Below are positions 36,425 to 44,444 of a DNA stretch of 63,423 nucleotides, piece by piece (the first letter of the stretch is position 1; every line of letters begins with the position of its first letter). The DNA comes from Lentibacter sp. (GTDB lineage Bacteria; Pseudomonadota; Alphaproteobacteria; Rhodobacterales; Rhodobacteraceae), in contig JADGEJ010000021.1 in assembly GCA_016744435.1 (NCBI GenBank), positions 1 to 63,423 of the forward strand, written 5' to 3'. Below the pieces are notes generated by a model. It saw only the letters and a list, made by a program, of their open reading frames with translations. It searched no databases and was not told the origin of the DNA. Position numbers and translations under genes: made by a program.

Positions 36425-37020
36425 TGGCCAGCCCCCGCGAACAGGCGCACAGTGCGGTAACGCTCAATGAGGCTCGTGACACCGAAAGGCATGTAGCCCT
36501 CGCCCACGCTCGTCTCGTTGCGATACTCGTAATAATACGCCGCGAGCAGAAGCACGGCCTGCGCCAAGTCACCGGGCAAGTTGTCCCACTCCGGGCCAAA
36601 GCCTGCGGTGAAGCTCACCTTCACAGAGCCATTCAAAGGCACCGCTGGCAGGATGCCCGCGACAGGGCAAAGCCTTGGCCGCTGCATGTCTTGCACCAGC
36701 TTGTAGTAGTTCGCGGCCAGCAAATCGGCCACATCAAGGCGGTTGTAAAACGTCACCTCGGTGATCTCGCTCACGGGGGCAACAGGCAAAGCTTGCCCTG
36801 TCTCATCGCGCCACTGTGTCAGCGACCACGAAAAATCGCGCTCAATCAGGATCTTGCCTGTGCGTGCTTCGATGGCCGAGATCGCTGCGCGCAGAAAGCT
36901 CTCTAAAACCGCGTCTTGCAAAGTGTCCTCGGCGAAGCCGGTGCCAAGGCGCAAGTGGGCCTTAAAGGCCTCAACGGGTAAGGCCGCAGCGGGGACGGCT
37001 GTTTCTTCAGTTAACATCAT
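36421..37020 (-). CDS. GTA head-tail connector/adaptor (g6)
   Basis: About 199 residues (MMLTEETAVPAAALPVEAFKAHLRLG...), with the conserved AAISAIEARTGKILIERDFSWSL helix, equivalent to RcGTA g6, the adaptor ring beneath the portal. The ATG pair at 37020/37017 after GGAGAGAG is preferred; the upstream in-frame extension has no family character. Confidence 0.88.
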   Translation of the reverse strand: MMLTEETAVPAAALPVEAFKAHLRLGTGFAEDTLQDAVLESFLRAAISAIEARTGKILIERDFSWSLTQWRDETGQALPVAPVSEITEVTFYNRLDVADLLAANYYKLVQDMQRPRLCPVAGILPAVPLNGSVKVSFTAGFGPEWDNLPGDLAQAVLLLAAYYYEYRNETSVGEGYMPFGVTSLIERYRTVRLFAGAGQ

Positions 37021-37157
37021 GGACTCTCTCCAAACTTGCGCCCTCACGAGTGGCGCGCGGTGCCAGTGTTGCTCGGACGGAGGGGAACAGCTGGGCAACA
37101 CCTTAAAAGGCACCGCGCGCTCAGAGGGCAGGCAAGCCGCCCTCTGACCTCCGGCCC

Positions 37158-38339
37158 TTACGAAGTGGCGAACTTGAGCAGCTTGATCGCTGCAAAGTCG
37201 CTCACATCGCCGCCAACACGCTTGGTTGCGTAAAACAACACATGCGGCTTGGCGCTGAACGGGTCACGCAGAACGCGCAAGTCGGGGCGCTCAGCCACGG
37301 TGTAGCCTGCGTTGAAGTCACCAAAGGCGATGGCTGTGGCGTCAGTCGCAACATCAGGCATGTCTTCGGCGATCAGCACAGGGTAACCCAGCAAGCGCGC
37401 AGGCTCGCCCGCCGCAAGGCCGTCTGACCAGAGGAAGCGGCCATCAGCGTCTTTGAGCTTGCGTACAGCACCCGCTGTTTTGGAATTCATCACAAAGCTC
37501 GCATTGGCACGGTACTGCGCGCCCAAAGCATAAACGAGATCAATAACAGACTCGCCACCGTCAAAACCGCCGTCAACGCCCGTTGGCACATAGCCAAGGT
37601 TGCCCCAGGCCCAGCTGTCGTTATCGACAGTTGTGTGTGTCAGCATGCCTGTCGGTTTGTCGATCCCGTCGCCGTTGATAAAGGCCGCCGCTTCCGAGCG
37701 GGCGAACTTGTTGGCGATGCGGCCCGCGAGCCAGCCTTCAATGTCAAACGCACTGTCATCCAGCAGGCGTTGCGAGGCCTTCGGAAGTGCTGACAGCTCG
37801 TGCAGCGCGATCGTGATGCGGTCAATCTGCGGCGTACCAGTTTCTGCGGCAGGGTCTGTCTCCGTCGCCCAGCCTGCGCCCACATCGGAGTGGTCAACCA
37901 GCACGTCAAACGATGTCGCCTCAACCTGCACAACATTGGCAATCGCACGGATCGAGGCTGTGCTTTCCAGCACCGAAATAATGCTCTGCGCTGTCTGCGG
38001 ATCGACAAGATAGCCGCCGTCTGCCGCTACGGCTGAGCTCATGGCTTTGCCTTCCATCTCAAGGCCACGCAGCGCGTCGTCGTCGCCCGAGCGCAGATAG
38101 GCGTTAAACGCCTTCTGGTGCGGAGCTTCAAGGTCTGCACCGCGGGCCAGTGGCGTGCGGGCGTGGGTGTTTGTTTTGCGGTCAAGCATGATAAGTCGCT
38201 CTTCTTGTTGTTTAAGTCGGTTGCTAATGTCGTCTTGGAAGCCCTTGAACTCGCTTGCGAATTCTCTCATGGCTGATTTCGTCTCAGGTGCAGAAGACAT
38301 AGGTTCTCCGGCCCCTGCTTTCGCTTGGGTCTCACTCAT
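37158..38339 (-). CDS. GTA major capsid protein, HK97 fold (g5)
   Basis: 393 residues. An N-terminal coiled-coil scaffolding (delta) region (about 20-70, EFASEFKGFQDDISNRLKQQ) is removed by the prohead protease. The HK97 core follows (YLVDPQTAQSIISVLESTASIRAIA ... DFNAGYTVAERPDLRVLRDPFSA). It is equivalent to RcGTA g5. An AAAGGA ribosome site precedes the ATG. Confidence 0.95.
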   Translation of the reverse strand: MSETQAKAGAGEPMSSAPETKSAMREFASEFKGFQDDISNRLKQQEERLIMLDRKTNTHARTPLARGADLEAPHQKAFNAYLRSGDDDALRGLEMEGKAMSSAVAADGGYLVDPQTAQSIISVLESTASIRAIANVVQVEATSFDVLVDHSDVGAGWATETDPAAETGTPQIDRITIALHELSALPKASQRLLDDSAFDIEGWLAGRIANKFARSEAAAFINGDGIDKPTGMLTHTTVDNDSWAWGNLGYVPTGVDGGFDGGESVIDLVYALGAQYRANASFVMNSKTAGAVRKLKDADGRFLWSDGLAAGEPARLLGYPVLIAEDMPDVATDATAIAFGDFNAGYTVAERPDLRVLRDPFSAKPHVLFYATKRVGGDVSDFAAIKLLKFATS

Positions 38340-38373
38340 CCGAGTTGTCCTTTCTGGTTACGTTTTGGCGTGC

Positions 38374-38952
38374 TTACTCTTGTGCCAACTCCTGGCGCGC
38401 ACCCCTGATGGCGGCGGCCATTTCGCGCAGAGCATCGGCATCTAGGCTGTCGCCCTTGGCCCCCACCCGCGCACTGGCGCGCGCACTGGCACGCGCACTG
38501 GGCAGCATCGGGAAGGTCACAAGCGAGACCTCCCAAAGCTCCAGTTCCGTCAAGAGCCGCTGGCCCTTGTCATTCTTGCTGGCTTTCTTTGTGCGATAGC
38601 CAATCGAGAGCCCGTCAATCGCGCCGGCTTCAATGAGCGCAGCAGCTTCGCGGCCCCTCTGAGTGCTCTCCAACAGCCGGCCTTTCACATAGAGTCCGCG
38701 CGCGTCTTCACGCACCTCGTCCCAGATCCCGATTGGCTGCGCAGGGTCATGTTGCCAGAGCATCTTCACGCTGCGCCCCTCAGAAACCAGCGCCTTCAAA
38801 CTGGCGGCATAGGCGCCTTTGGCGACAACATCACCGCCCTGATCGCAGGCGCCAAACAGGCTGGCGTAGCCTTCGATCGTGCTGCCATCAGTCACTTGTA
38901 GTTCAGCGTCAAACTGGCAGAATTTTTGCTCTAGGTTTGTATCGTAACTCAT
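38374..38952 (-). CDS. GTA prohead protease, HK97 family (g4)
   Basis: About 192 residues of the U35 prohead protease family, equivalent to RcGTA g4, which trims the capsid scaffold. The likely catalytic residues are His68 (WQHDP), Ser116 (GLSIGYR) and Glu141 (ELWEVSLVTFP). GGAG lies 10 nt before the ATG at 38952. Just after the catalytic domain (residues 152-163) is a SARA tetrapeptide repeated three times, encoded by three tandem 12-bp units. The rest of the tail is a predicted helix. Confidence 0.9.
   Translation of the reverse strand: MSYDTNLEQKFCQFDAELQVTDGSTIEGYASLFGACDQGGDVVAKGAYAASLKALVSEGRSVKMLWQHDPAQPIGIWDEVREDARGLYVKGRLLESTQRGREAAALIEAGAIDGLSIGYRTKKASKNDKGQRLLTELELWEVSLVTFPMLPSARASARASARVGAKGDSLDADALREMAAAIRGARQELAQE
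38468..38503. repeat. Three tandem 12-bp units inside the prohead protease gene
   Basis: The decamer cgcgcactgg starts at 38468, 38480 and 38492, exactly 12 bp apart. The array is in frame and encodes Ser-Ala-Arg-Ala repeats beyond the catalytic core. Confidence 0.85.
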
Positions 38953-38974
38953 AGATATCTCCGTAATTTTCGTG

Positions 38975-39277
38975 TCACTGCGGCAAGGCAACGCCCTGCA
39001 ACATGAACGACATTAACCCGCCCAGAATGGCCGCGATAATCAGCCAGACGAGCCGCCCGATGTGGCCGTCGATCTTGTCGAGCCGGGTGTCGATCTGGTT
39101 AAACCGTGCCACCATAAACTTGCGTTTCTCTTCGCTCACCGCGCGGTCGGTTTCGATCGCTGACACCGTCAGCTCAAGCGAGGTCAGCCGCTTTTCGATA
39201 TGGCGAAACATCACCCGATAGCCCTCGTAAGGCAGGATCGTCTCGGGCAAATCCACGCCGTGGCTCGCATCATTCAT
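38975..39277 (-). CDS. GTA small membrane-type protein (g3.5-like)
   Basis: About 100 residues between portal and protease. It has a coiled-coil-like middle (MFRHIEKRLTSLELTVSAIE ... FNQIDTRLDKIDGHIGRL) and a C-terminal transmembrane helix (LVWLIIAAILGGLMSFML). It occupies the position of RcGTA g3.5; its role is not established. ATG at 39277 overlaps the portal stop. Confidence 0.8.
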   Translation of the reverse strand: MNDASHGVDLPETILPYEGYRVMFRHIEKRLTSLELTVSAIETDRAVSEEKRKFMVARFNQIDTRLDKIDGHIGRLVWLIIAAILGGLMSFMLQGVALPQ

Positions 39278-40457
39278 CCGCAAGACCTCCGATCGCAGGC
39301 AGGCCCAGCAGGCGGCGTTTTTCCTCTGGTGTCAGGAAATCAGCGCCAGCCACCCGCGCCCATTGCGCGTCTCGCTCGCTCGACAGCGCCGAGACTTGGT
39401 CAAGGTCGGGCCGCAGCTCTACTGCATCGCCCGAGTAGCGCCCCAGCCACTCCGCCAGTTTTGCCGTTACCCGCGCTGCCAGTGGCAGCACAGTCAGGCG
39501 GTAAAACGCGCGGTTGGCCTCCTGATAGTTCGCGTAAGTCGCGTCTCCCGGAATGCCGAGCAACATTGGCGGCACGCCATAGGCCAGCGCAATTTCACGC
39601 GCGGCGCTCTCTTTTGTCTTCTGGAATTCCATATCAGAGGGCGAAAAGCCCATTGGCTTCCAATCAAGCCCGCCCTCGAGCAACATAGGCCTGCCCGCAT
39701 TGCGCGCGCCTTGATAGTTTGCCTCCATCTCGCTCACCAGACGGTCATACTGATCGGCACTCAAGCCGCTCTGCCCGTCAGCACCCCGATAGACGATAGC
39801 GCCCGAAGGCCGCGCCGCGTTATCAAGGAGTGCCTTTGTCCAGCGCGAGGCTGAGTTGTGGACATCAACAGCCTGCGCCGCCGCCTGCATGGGCGAAAAC
39901 CCGTAGTGGTCATCCTGCGGATGAAAGCTCTTGATATGGCAGACGGCTGGTACGCCCTCGCTCACGTCAAAGCGGTGTTTGCGCCCGCCGACTGTGTAAT
40001 CGTATGCCACTGGCCAGCCGTCGGATCCGGGGATCAAGCTCATCCGGTCAGAGCGCAGGATGTGGAGCTCATAAGGTAGGCCCTCTTCTCCGCCGACAGC
40101 CTCAACATAGGCGTCGCCGCTCAGCAAAAGTTGCCCGTAAAGCGCCTCGAACAATTCAGCGCGCCCTTGGGAGGGGTTCGGCAGTTTCACGAGGCTCAAA
40201 AGCGGGTGCTCTTCAAAGCGCATTTCGCTATTTTGCAGCACCAGTGGCAGGGCCGCCGCCGCCTCGGAAATAAGCTTCACTGCGCGAAATCCGATAGGAT
40301 TTCCGGCAAAGCCCGTGCGCGTCAGCGTCGCCGTGTCCCGCGGGCTCCAAGCCACGCGGCCAGCGCCTTGGAACGCCACAACGGGGCCCGCTGCGCTCGC
40401 CTTCACTTCAGGGCTCTCAAGGGCTGCGCCTTTGCGAAGAAAGTCAAATACCGGCAT
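39270..40457 (-). CDS. GTA portal protein, HK97 type (g3)
   Basis: A 395-residue dodecameric portal through which DNA enters the particle, equivalent to RcGTA g3. Family segments include VAWSPRDTATLTRTGFAGNP, the LLSLVKLPNPSQGRAELFE strand and the LAYGVPPMLLGIPGDATYAN motif. The ATG follows AGGAG. A 114-bp gap separates it from the terminase gene; no separate gene is seen there. Confidence 0.95.
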   Translation of the reverse strand: MPVFDFLRKGAALESPEVKASAAGPVVAFQGAGRVAWSPRDTATLTRTGFAGNPIGFRAVKLISEAAAALPLVLQNSEMRFEEHPLLSLVKLPNPSQGRAELFEALYGQLLLSGDAYVEAVGGEEGLPYELHILRSDRMSLIPGSDGWPVAYDYTVGGRKHRFDVSEGVPAVCHIKSFHPQDDHYGFSPMQAAAQAVDVHNSASRWTKALLDNAARPSGAIVYRGADGQSGLSADQYDRLVSEMEANYQGARNAGRPMLLEGGLDWKPMGFSPSDMEFQKTKESAAREIALAYGVPPMLLGIPGDATYANYQEANRAFYRLTVLPLAARVTAKLAEWLGRYSGDAVELRPDLDQVSALSSERDAQWARVAGADFLTPEEKRRLLGLPAIGGLADE

Positions 40458-40571
40458 TCTGCACTCCTAATTTATTGAGGCTTTAAAGTGGCCTACAGAT
40501 CATTCTTAAAGTTTTGCCGAAAGTTCGGCTGTCTTGAAGCACTCTGAGGTAAAAGGTTTAAAACTTCTTAA

Positions 40572-42011
40572 CTACAGCGTGCGTACCTGTGGGCTGCGCC
40601 ACTTTGCAGCTGGCGCGATCATCAACTCATTGATCGCCCAAACAAGTGCATCTACACGGTCGGGGCTGCCCTTGCCCTCAAAGCCTTTCAGCGTCATCTG
40701 GCTCATCTCGCCTTCGAGTGCGCCAAGCCCACGCGCATGGCGAACACGCCCCTGCTCGTAGAGCGCAGCAACTGGCTCGGCGCGGGCTGTCTTGCCCTTG
40801 CTCGCGTGCACCTTTTTGAGCGGCACCAGCGCGTCAACCTGGCGGATCACTTCCTCAACCAAGTCACCGCCCTGGTTGACTTCGGCGACAAGTTTTTCCG
40901 CCCCCCAACGCTCCATAGCGGCAACGGCGGCGCGCGCCCAAGTGTCGGGGCTAACGCCCTGCACTGTCGCGTCTTCCAGCACGTAAGCGCACCAGTCTTG
41001 CACCGGCCCGTCGCTGACAACACCCGCCACCACGATGCCACAGGCGTCAGAGCTGGCCTTGCCGCTCACTGGCGGATCAACGGCCACAACGATACGGCTG
41101 AACTCGGGCAGCGCCGCCACCCGCGCAGCCTCAAGTGTGCCCGGTGTCCACAAAGCGCCCTCGGCCTCGTCGATGAGAACACCGTCAAGCTCTTGCCGCC
41201 CAAGCCGCGTGCCCGCATAGCGCGCTTGAACTTCCTCAAGAAAGCCGCGGGCGAGGTTGGCCTTATTGGCCTCGGTTGGCGCATGTGTCGCAACCGTGCT
41301 GTCGCGCTCGAGCAGCTCTTTCAGAAGCCCGATGTTGCGCGGCGTTGTCGTCACGCAAACGCGCGGATCATCGCCCAAGCGCAGGCCAAATTGCAGCATA
41401 TCCCAAGTGTCGCGCGCCTTCTTCCATTTGGCGAGCTCGTCAACCCAAGCGCCGTCAAACTGCGGCCCCCGCAGCCCTTCAGGGTCATGCGCGGAAAACA
41501 CCTGTGCAATGGCGCCATTGGGCCAGATGAGCTGCTTGCGCCCGGCGTGCCACTCTGGGCGCCTGTCGGGCGGGGAGCAGGCCAGAATGCCGCTCTCGCC
41601 AAACACCATCACCTCGCGCACTTGGTCAACCGTTTCGCCAACCAGCGCAATGCGGTGGCAGGGCCCGGCGTCGTCTGGCCCTGCCCCCTCAACTTGGGCG
41701 CGCACCCATTCGGCACCAGCGCGGGTTTTGCCTGCCCCGCGCCCGCCAAGTATCACCCAAGTTCGCCAGTCGCCTTCCGGCGCCAATTGGTGCGGCATCG
41801 CCCAGAATTCCCAGAGGAAGGGCAGCGCCATCAGCTCGCTTTCGCTCAGATCATCCAGAAACGCTGCCTGCACCATTCGCGGCTCGGAGGCGATCCAACT
41901 TGCCCCCGATGTCAACGCGGGCGCGCTCAAGGTCGAGGTCACTGTGGCGTGGGCCGGGTTGGCGGCCTCCTGTGCTATCTGTTTCAAAACGGGTCTCCAT
42001 TTCTTGCGCAA
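40572..42011 (-). CDS. GTA terminase large subunit (g2)
   Basis: The DNA-packaging motor, equivalent to RcGTA g2. The ATPase domain has Walker A GGRGAGKT (about 89-96) and Walker B FDGAWVDELAKW. The C-terminal RNase H-like nuclease has acidic residues in VVAVDPPVSGKASSDACG, VAEVNQGGD and DRVDALVWA. The start is unsure: the frame opens with TTG at 42011. Similarity to homologues begins near ASWIASEP (residue 37), so a non-ATG start around 41915-41942 or the ATG at 41876 is possible. It overlaps the small terminase gene. Confidence 0.93.
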   Translation of the reverse strand: MRKKWRPVLKQIAQEAANPAHATVTSTLSAPALTSGASWIASEPRMVQAAFLDDLSESELMALPFLWEFWAMPHQLAPEGDWRTWVILGGRGAGKTRAGAEWVRAQVEGAGPDDAGPCHRIALVGETVDQVREVMVFGESGILACSPPDRRPEWHAGRKQLIWPNGAIAQVFSAHDPEGLRGPQFDGAWVDELAKWKKARDTWDMLQFGLRLGDDPRVCVTTTPRNIGLLKELLERDSTVATHAPTEANKANLARGFLEEVQARYAGTRLGRQELDGVLIDEAEGALWTPGTLEAARVAALPEFSRIVVAVDPPVSGKASSDACGIVVAGVVSDGPVQDWCAYVLEDATVQGVSPDTWARAAVAAMERWGAEKLVAEVNQGGDLVEEVIRQVDALVPLKKVHASKGKTARAEPVAALYEQGRVRHARGLGALEGEMSQMTLKGFEGKGSPDRVDALVWAINELMIAPAAKWRSPQVRTL

Positions 42012-42189
42012 TCACGATCCATTGCGTCACTTCTTGAAGCTGCGGGCCAACGCCGCGCGCCTCTTCACCGTTGTTCAGCCGCGCTCGCAACGCGCAAAGA
42101 TCAGCTGTTAGTGCGCCCAGTTCCTGCATCAAAGCGGCGACAGACTGGGCGATTTGCTCGGCCGCGGCCTTAGGGGTCAACTCATTCAT
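41851..42189 (-). CDS. GTA small terminase subunit (g1)
   Basis: About 112 residues starting MNELTPKAAAEQIAQSVAAL, with an AGGTG ribosome site upstream. It is predicted to be mostly helical, with an Ala/Leu-rich coiled segment (MQELGALTADLCALRARL) and a basic-acidic tail. Position and character match RcGTA g1, shown to be the small terminase with weak sequence specificity. It is the first GTA gene. An upstream frame extension to 42357 covers the promoter region and is unlikely to be translated. Confidence 0.78.
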   Translation of the reverse strand: MNELTPKAAAEQIAQSVAALMQELGALTADLCALRARLNNGEEARGVGPQLQEVTQWIVIAQEMETRFETDSTGGRQPGPRHSDLDLERARVDIGGKLDRLRAANGAGSVSG

Positions 42190-42363
42190 ACTGCTGTTCA
42201 CCTCATGTGGGTTTGTGCCTCCGCCCGACATGAAAATGCGCCACCGACGCATCTCTTTTGCAGCTTTCCAAACGCTAGCCAGCGCCGCAGTTTCGCGCAA
42301 TAAGCTTGCTGGCGTTGCGAACGGTGGGATTAAGAAAAGGTTAATTCCATCAGACACATACGC

Positions 42364-42395
42364 AAAACGCGCGCCCAGTTTCCAAGGCGCGCGTT
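42364..42395 (-). terminator. Probable terminator of the cobK-esterase operon
   Basis: A 10-bp perfect stem AACGCGCGCC (42366-42375) / GGCGCGCGTT (42386-42395) with a 10-nt loop. Read on the minus strand it ends in GCGTTTTGCG. It lies just past the esterase stop, before the GTA promoter region. Confidence 0.6.
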
Positions 42396-42424
42396 CGCAA
42401 ATTCAAGTCGTGTTTTAAGCGGGG

Positions 42425-43090
42425 TTAAAAGCCCAGTTTGTCGCGCATAAATGCCAGAGAAACGGTGAGGCCATCTTGGGCAATTCCGTGAGCTGTGCCC
42501 TTCATGATATGGGCGTAAACCTCTTTGAAACCAGCCTCTTGCAAGGCTTCGGCAGCCTCCGGAAGTGACTGTGGCGGCACCACGTCATCCTCATCACCAT
42601 GCACCAGCAAAATCGGCGGTTTTGAGACGGCTGCGTCCTTGAGCAATTCAGGCGCAAGCAAGCGCCCCGAGAAGGCGATGATACCTGCAAGCTCGTCCTC
42701 ACGGCGTGGCACCACTTGCAGCGCCATCATCGTGCCTTGGCTAAATCCGAACACCACCATCTGCTCTGGCAACAAGTCTTCATCTACCAAAATACCGTCA
42801 AGAAATGCGTTCAGATCCTCGGCAGCCATCAACAATCCGCGCTCTGATTCTTCTTCCGAGCTGCCGTCGATCCACGAGATAGGGAACCACTGAAAGCCCA
42901 TAGGCGCGCCGGCGCAGGCCTCGGGCGCATCAGGTGCGATAAACAGCGTGTCGGGCAGATGCTCGCCCAGCGGGTCGGCGAGGCCCATCAAGTCAGCGCC
43001 ATTGGCCCCGTAGCCGTGTAAAAATACGCAGACCGAGCGTGTTACTCCCGAAACCGGCTCTTGGCGTGTTGCCTGTAGTGCTCGTGTCAT
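42425..43090 (-). CDS. Carboxylesterase/phospholipase-type alpha/beta hydrolase
   Basis: About 221 residues of the phospholipase/carboxylesterase family (YpfH-like). The triad is Ser in GFSQGTMM, Asp in HGDEDDVVPP and His in GTAHGIAQ; the oxyanion region is FLHGYGANG. GGAAGG precedes the ATG at 43090, which overlaps the glycosylase TGA by 4 bp. Last gene of a four-gene chain. Substrate unknown. Confidence 0.9.
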   Translation of the reverse strand: MTRALQATRQEPVSGVTRSVCVFLHGYGANGADLMGLADPLGEHLPDTLFIAPDAPEACAGAPMGFQWFPISWIDGSSEEESERGLLMAAEDLNAFLDGILVDEDLLPEQMVVFGFSQGTMMALQVVPRREDELAGIIAFSGRLLAPELLKDAAVSKPPILLVHGDEDDVVPPQSLPEAAEALQEAGFKEVYAHIMKGTAHGIAQDGLTVSLAFMRDKLGF

Positions 43091-43716
43091 CTGATGCCTT
43101 CCCTGTTTTTCATGCGCTTGTAATACGCCCACAAGATGCGCGCCGCAACCGAGCGCCAAGGGGCCCAAGCCTCGGCCATTTGGCGCATTTCTTTTTCCTT
43201 CGGGCGCTCTGCCAAGCCGTACAACTCGCGCGCAGCTTCCTGCAAGGCCAAATCACCGTGCGCAAAAACGTCGGCCCGCCCAAGGCTAAACATCGCGTAA
43301 ATTTCGGCAGTCCAAGTGCCGATGCCTGAAACCTGCGTAAGCACCCTGATCACCTCTGCCGAGCTCAAGCTCTCAAGCGCGGCATAGTCGATCTGCGCCT
43401 CGGCCAGTGCGCGTGCATAGCGCGCCTTCTGGCGGCTCAGGCCAACTGCGCGCAGCTCTTCCTCGGTGAGCGCCAAAACGTTGGTTTCCTCTGTCAGGCC
43501 TGCATCAACAAGCTTGCCCCAGATCGCATTGGCGCTGGCCACACTCACTTGTTGGCCGACAATCGCATTAAGAAGCTGCGCAAATCCCGCAGGTTTAAGG
43601 CGCAATGGCAAAGGCTGCGCAGCGGCGAAGCCTTTTGCCAGCTCCGGGTGGCGCTCGCTCAGCCATTCGGCCCCCTCAAGCACACAGGCGTCGGTGGTGA
43701 TGATCCGTTCACTCAT
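43087..43716 (-). CDS. DNA-3-methyladenine glycosylase II-type (HhH-GPD)
   Basis: About 209 residues of the HhH-GPD superfamily that removes alkylated bases. It has the helix-hairpin-helix VSGIGTWTAEIY and the catalytic Asp in DVFAHGDLAL; the N-terminal LLNAIVGQQVSVASAN motif is typical. ATG at 43716 overlaps the cobK stop (ATGA). Confidence 0.9.
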   Translation of the reverse strand: MSERIITTDACVLEGAEWLSERHPELAKGFAAAQPLPLRLKPAGFAQLLNAIVGQQVSVASANAIWGKLVDAGLTEETNVLALTEEELRAVGLSRQKARYARALAEAQIDYAALESLSSAEVIRVLTQVSGIGTWTAEIYAMFSLGRADVFAHGDLALQEAARELYGLAERPKEKEMRQMAEAWAPWRSVAARILWAYYKRMKNREGIR

Positions 43717-44444
43717 AACGCAAAGGCCCATTCCATGGCGATCTCAACCGTTGGCAAAACCTTGGCTTGCGGTAGATTTGGCCGCCGGATCATGCCGACG
43801 CGCAAACCGAGCTCACGTGCTGCTATCAGTTTTGCACGTGGGGCTTCACCGCCCGCATTGCGCAGGATAAGCCAGTCAACGCCAAGCTGTTTGAACAGGG
43901 CTCTCTCTCCCTCGACAGTGAATGGCGGATGCCCAACCAGAAAACGCCCTCCCTCAAACGGGAAGTCGCCCTCAACGCTCTCGATCTGGCGCGCGATCAC
44001 GTCACAGCCCTGCAAATTGGCAAACTCTGTAAGCGTCGCGCGGCCTGTGGCAAGAAACACAGTCGCACCGCATGGCACGTGCTTGGCGGCCCCGGCCTCT
44101 GCGGCCAGATCAACCCAGTTGTCGCCTGCCTCAGGCTCCCAAGCTGGCCGCAAAAACATCGCGTATGGCAGGCCCCTCTCTGCGCAGATCCTTGCCGTTC
44201 GGTTGCTCACCCGCGCGGCAAACGGGTGCGTCGCATCAAGCACAGCACCGATGTCTTCATCCCGCAAGTAGCGCTCAAACCCTGCGTCGCCGCCAAACGG
44301 GCCAGTGCGGCAAGGCACAGCAAAACTTGCCGCCATTCGCGCGCTGCCTTCAATGCTGGCCTCCGCATCAAACCCTGCAGTTGCGAGCCCCTCAGCGATC
44401 AGCCGAGCCTCGCCCGCGCCCGCCAAAAGCAGAATGCGCCTCAC
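43713..44444 (-). CDS. cobK: Precorrin-6A (cobalt-precorrin-6A) reductase
   Basis: About 243 residues, starting at a GTG (RRILLLAGAGEARLIAEGL) that overlaps the ABC ATPase stop. Family motifs are DATHPFAARVS, FLATGRATL and the closing ILRNAGGEAPRAKLIAAREL. It reduces precorrin-6A in cobalamin synthesis with NADPH. No other cob genes lie in the window, so it is split from the pathway cluster or rests at the edge of another regulon. Confidence 0.9.
   Translation of the reverse strand: MRRILLLAGAGEARLIAEGLATAGFDAEASIEGSARMAASFAVPCRTGPFGGDAGFERYLRDEDIGAVLDATHPFAARVSNRTARICAERGLPYAMFLRPAWEPEAGDNWVDLAAEAGAAKHVPCGATVFLATGRATLTEFANLQGCDVIARQIESVEGDFPFEGGRFLVGHPPFTVEGERALFKQLGVDWLILRNAGGEAPRAKLIAARELGLRVGMIRRPNLPQAKVLPTVEIAMEWAFAL

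Noticed and set aside
40737-42173. 478-residue plus-strand ORF antisense to the terminase gene
   Set aside because: High-GC shadow of a conserved terminase; no known domain.
28157-42189. Prophage
   Set aside because: No integrase, repressor, lysis or replication genes or attachment sites; gene order is that of a gene transfer agent.
43549-44271. 240-residue plus-strand ORF antisense to cobK and the glycosylase
   Set aside because: Shadow of two conserved genes.
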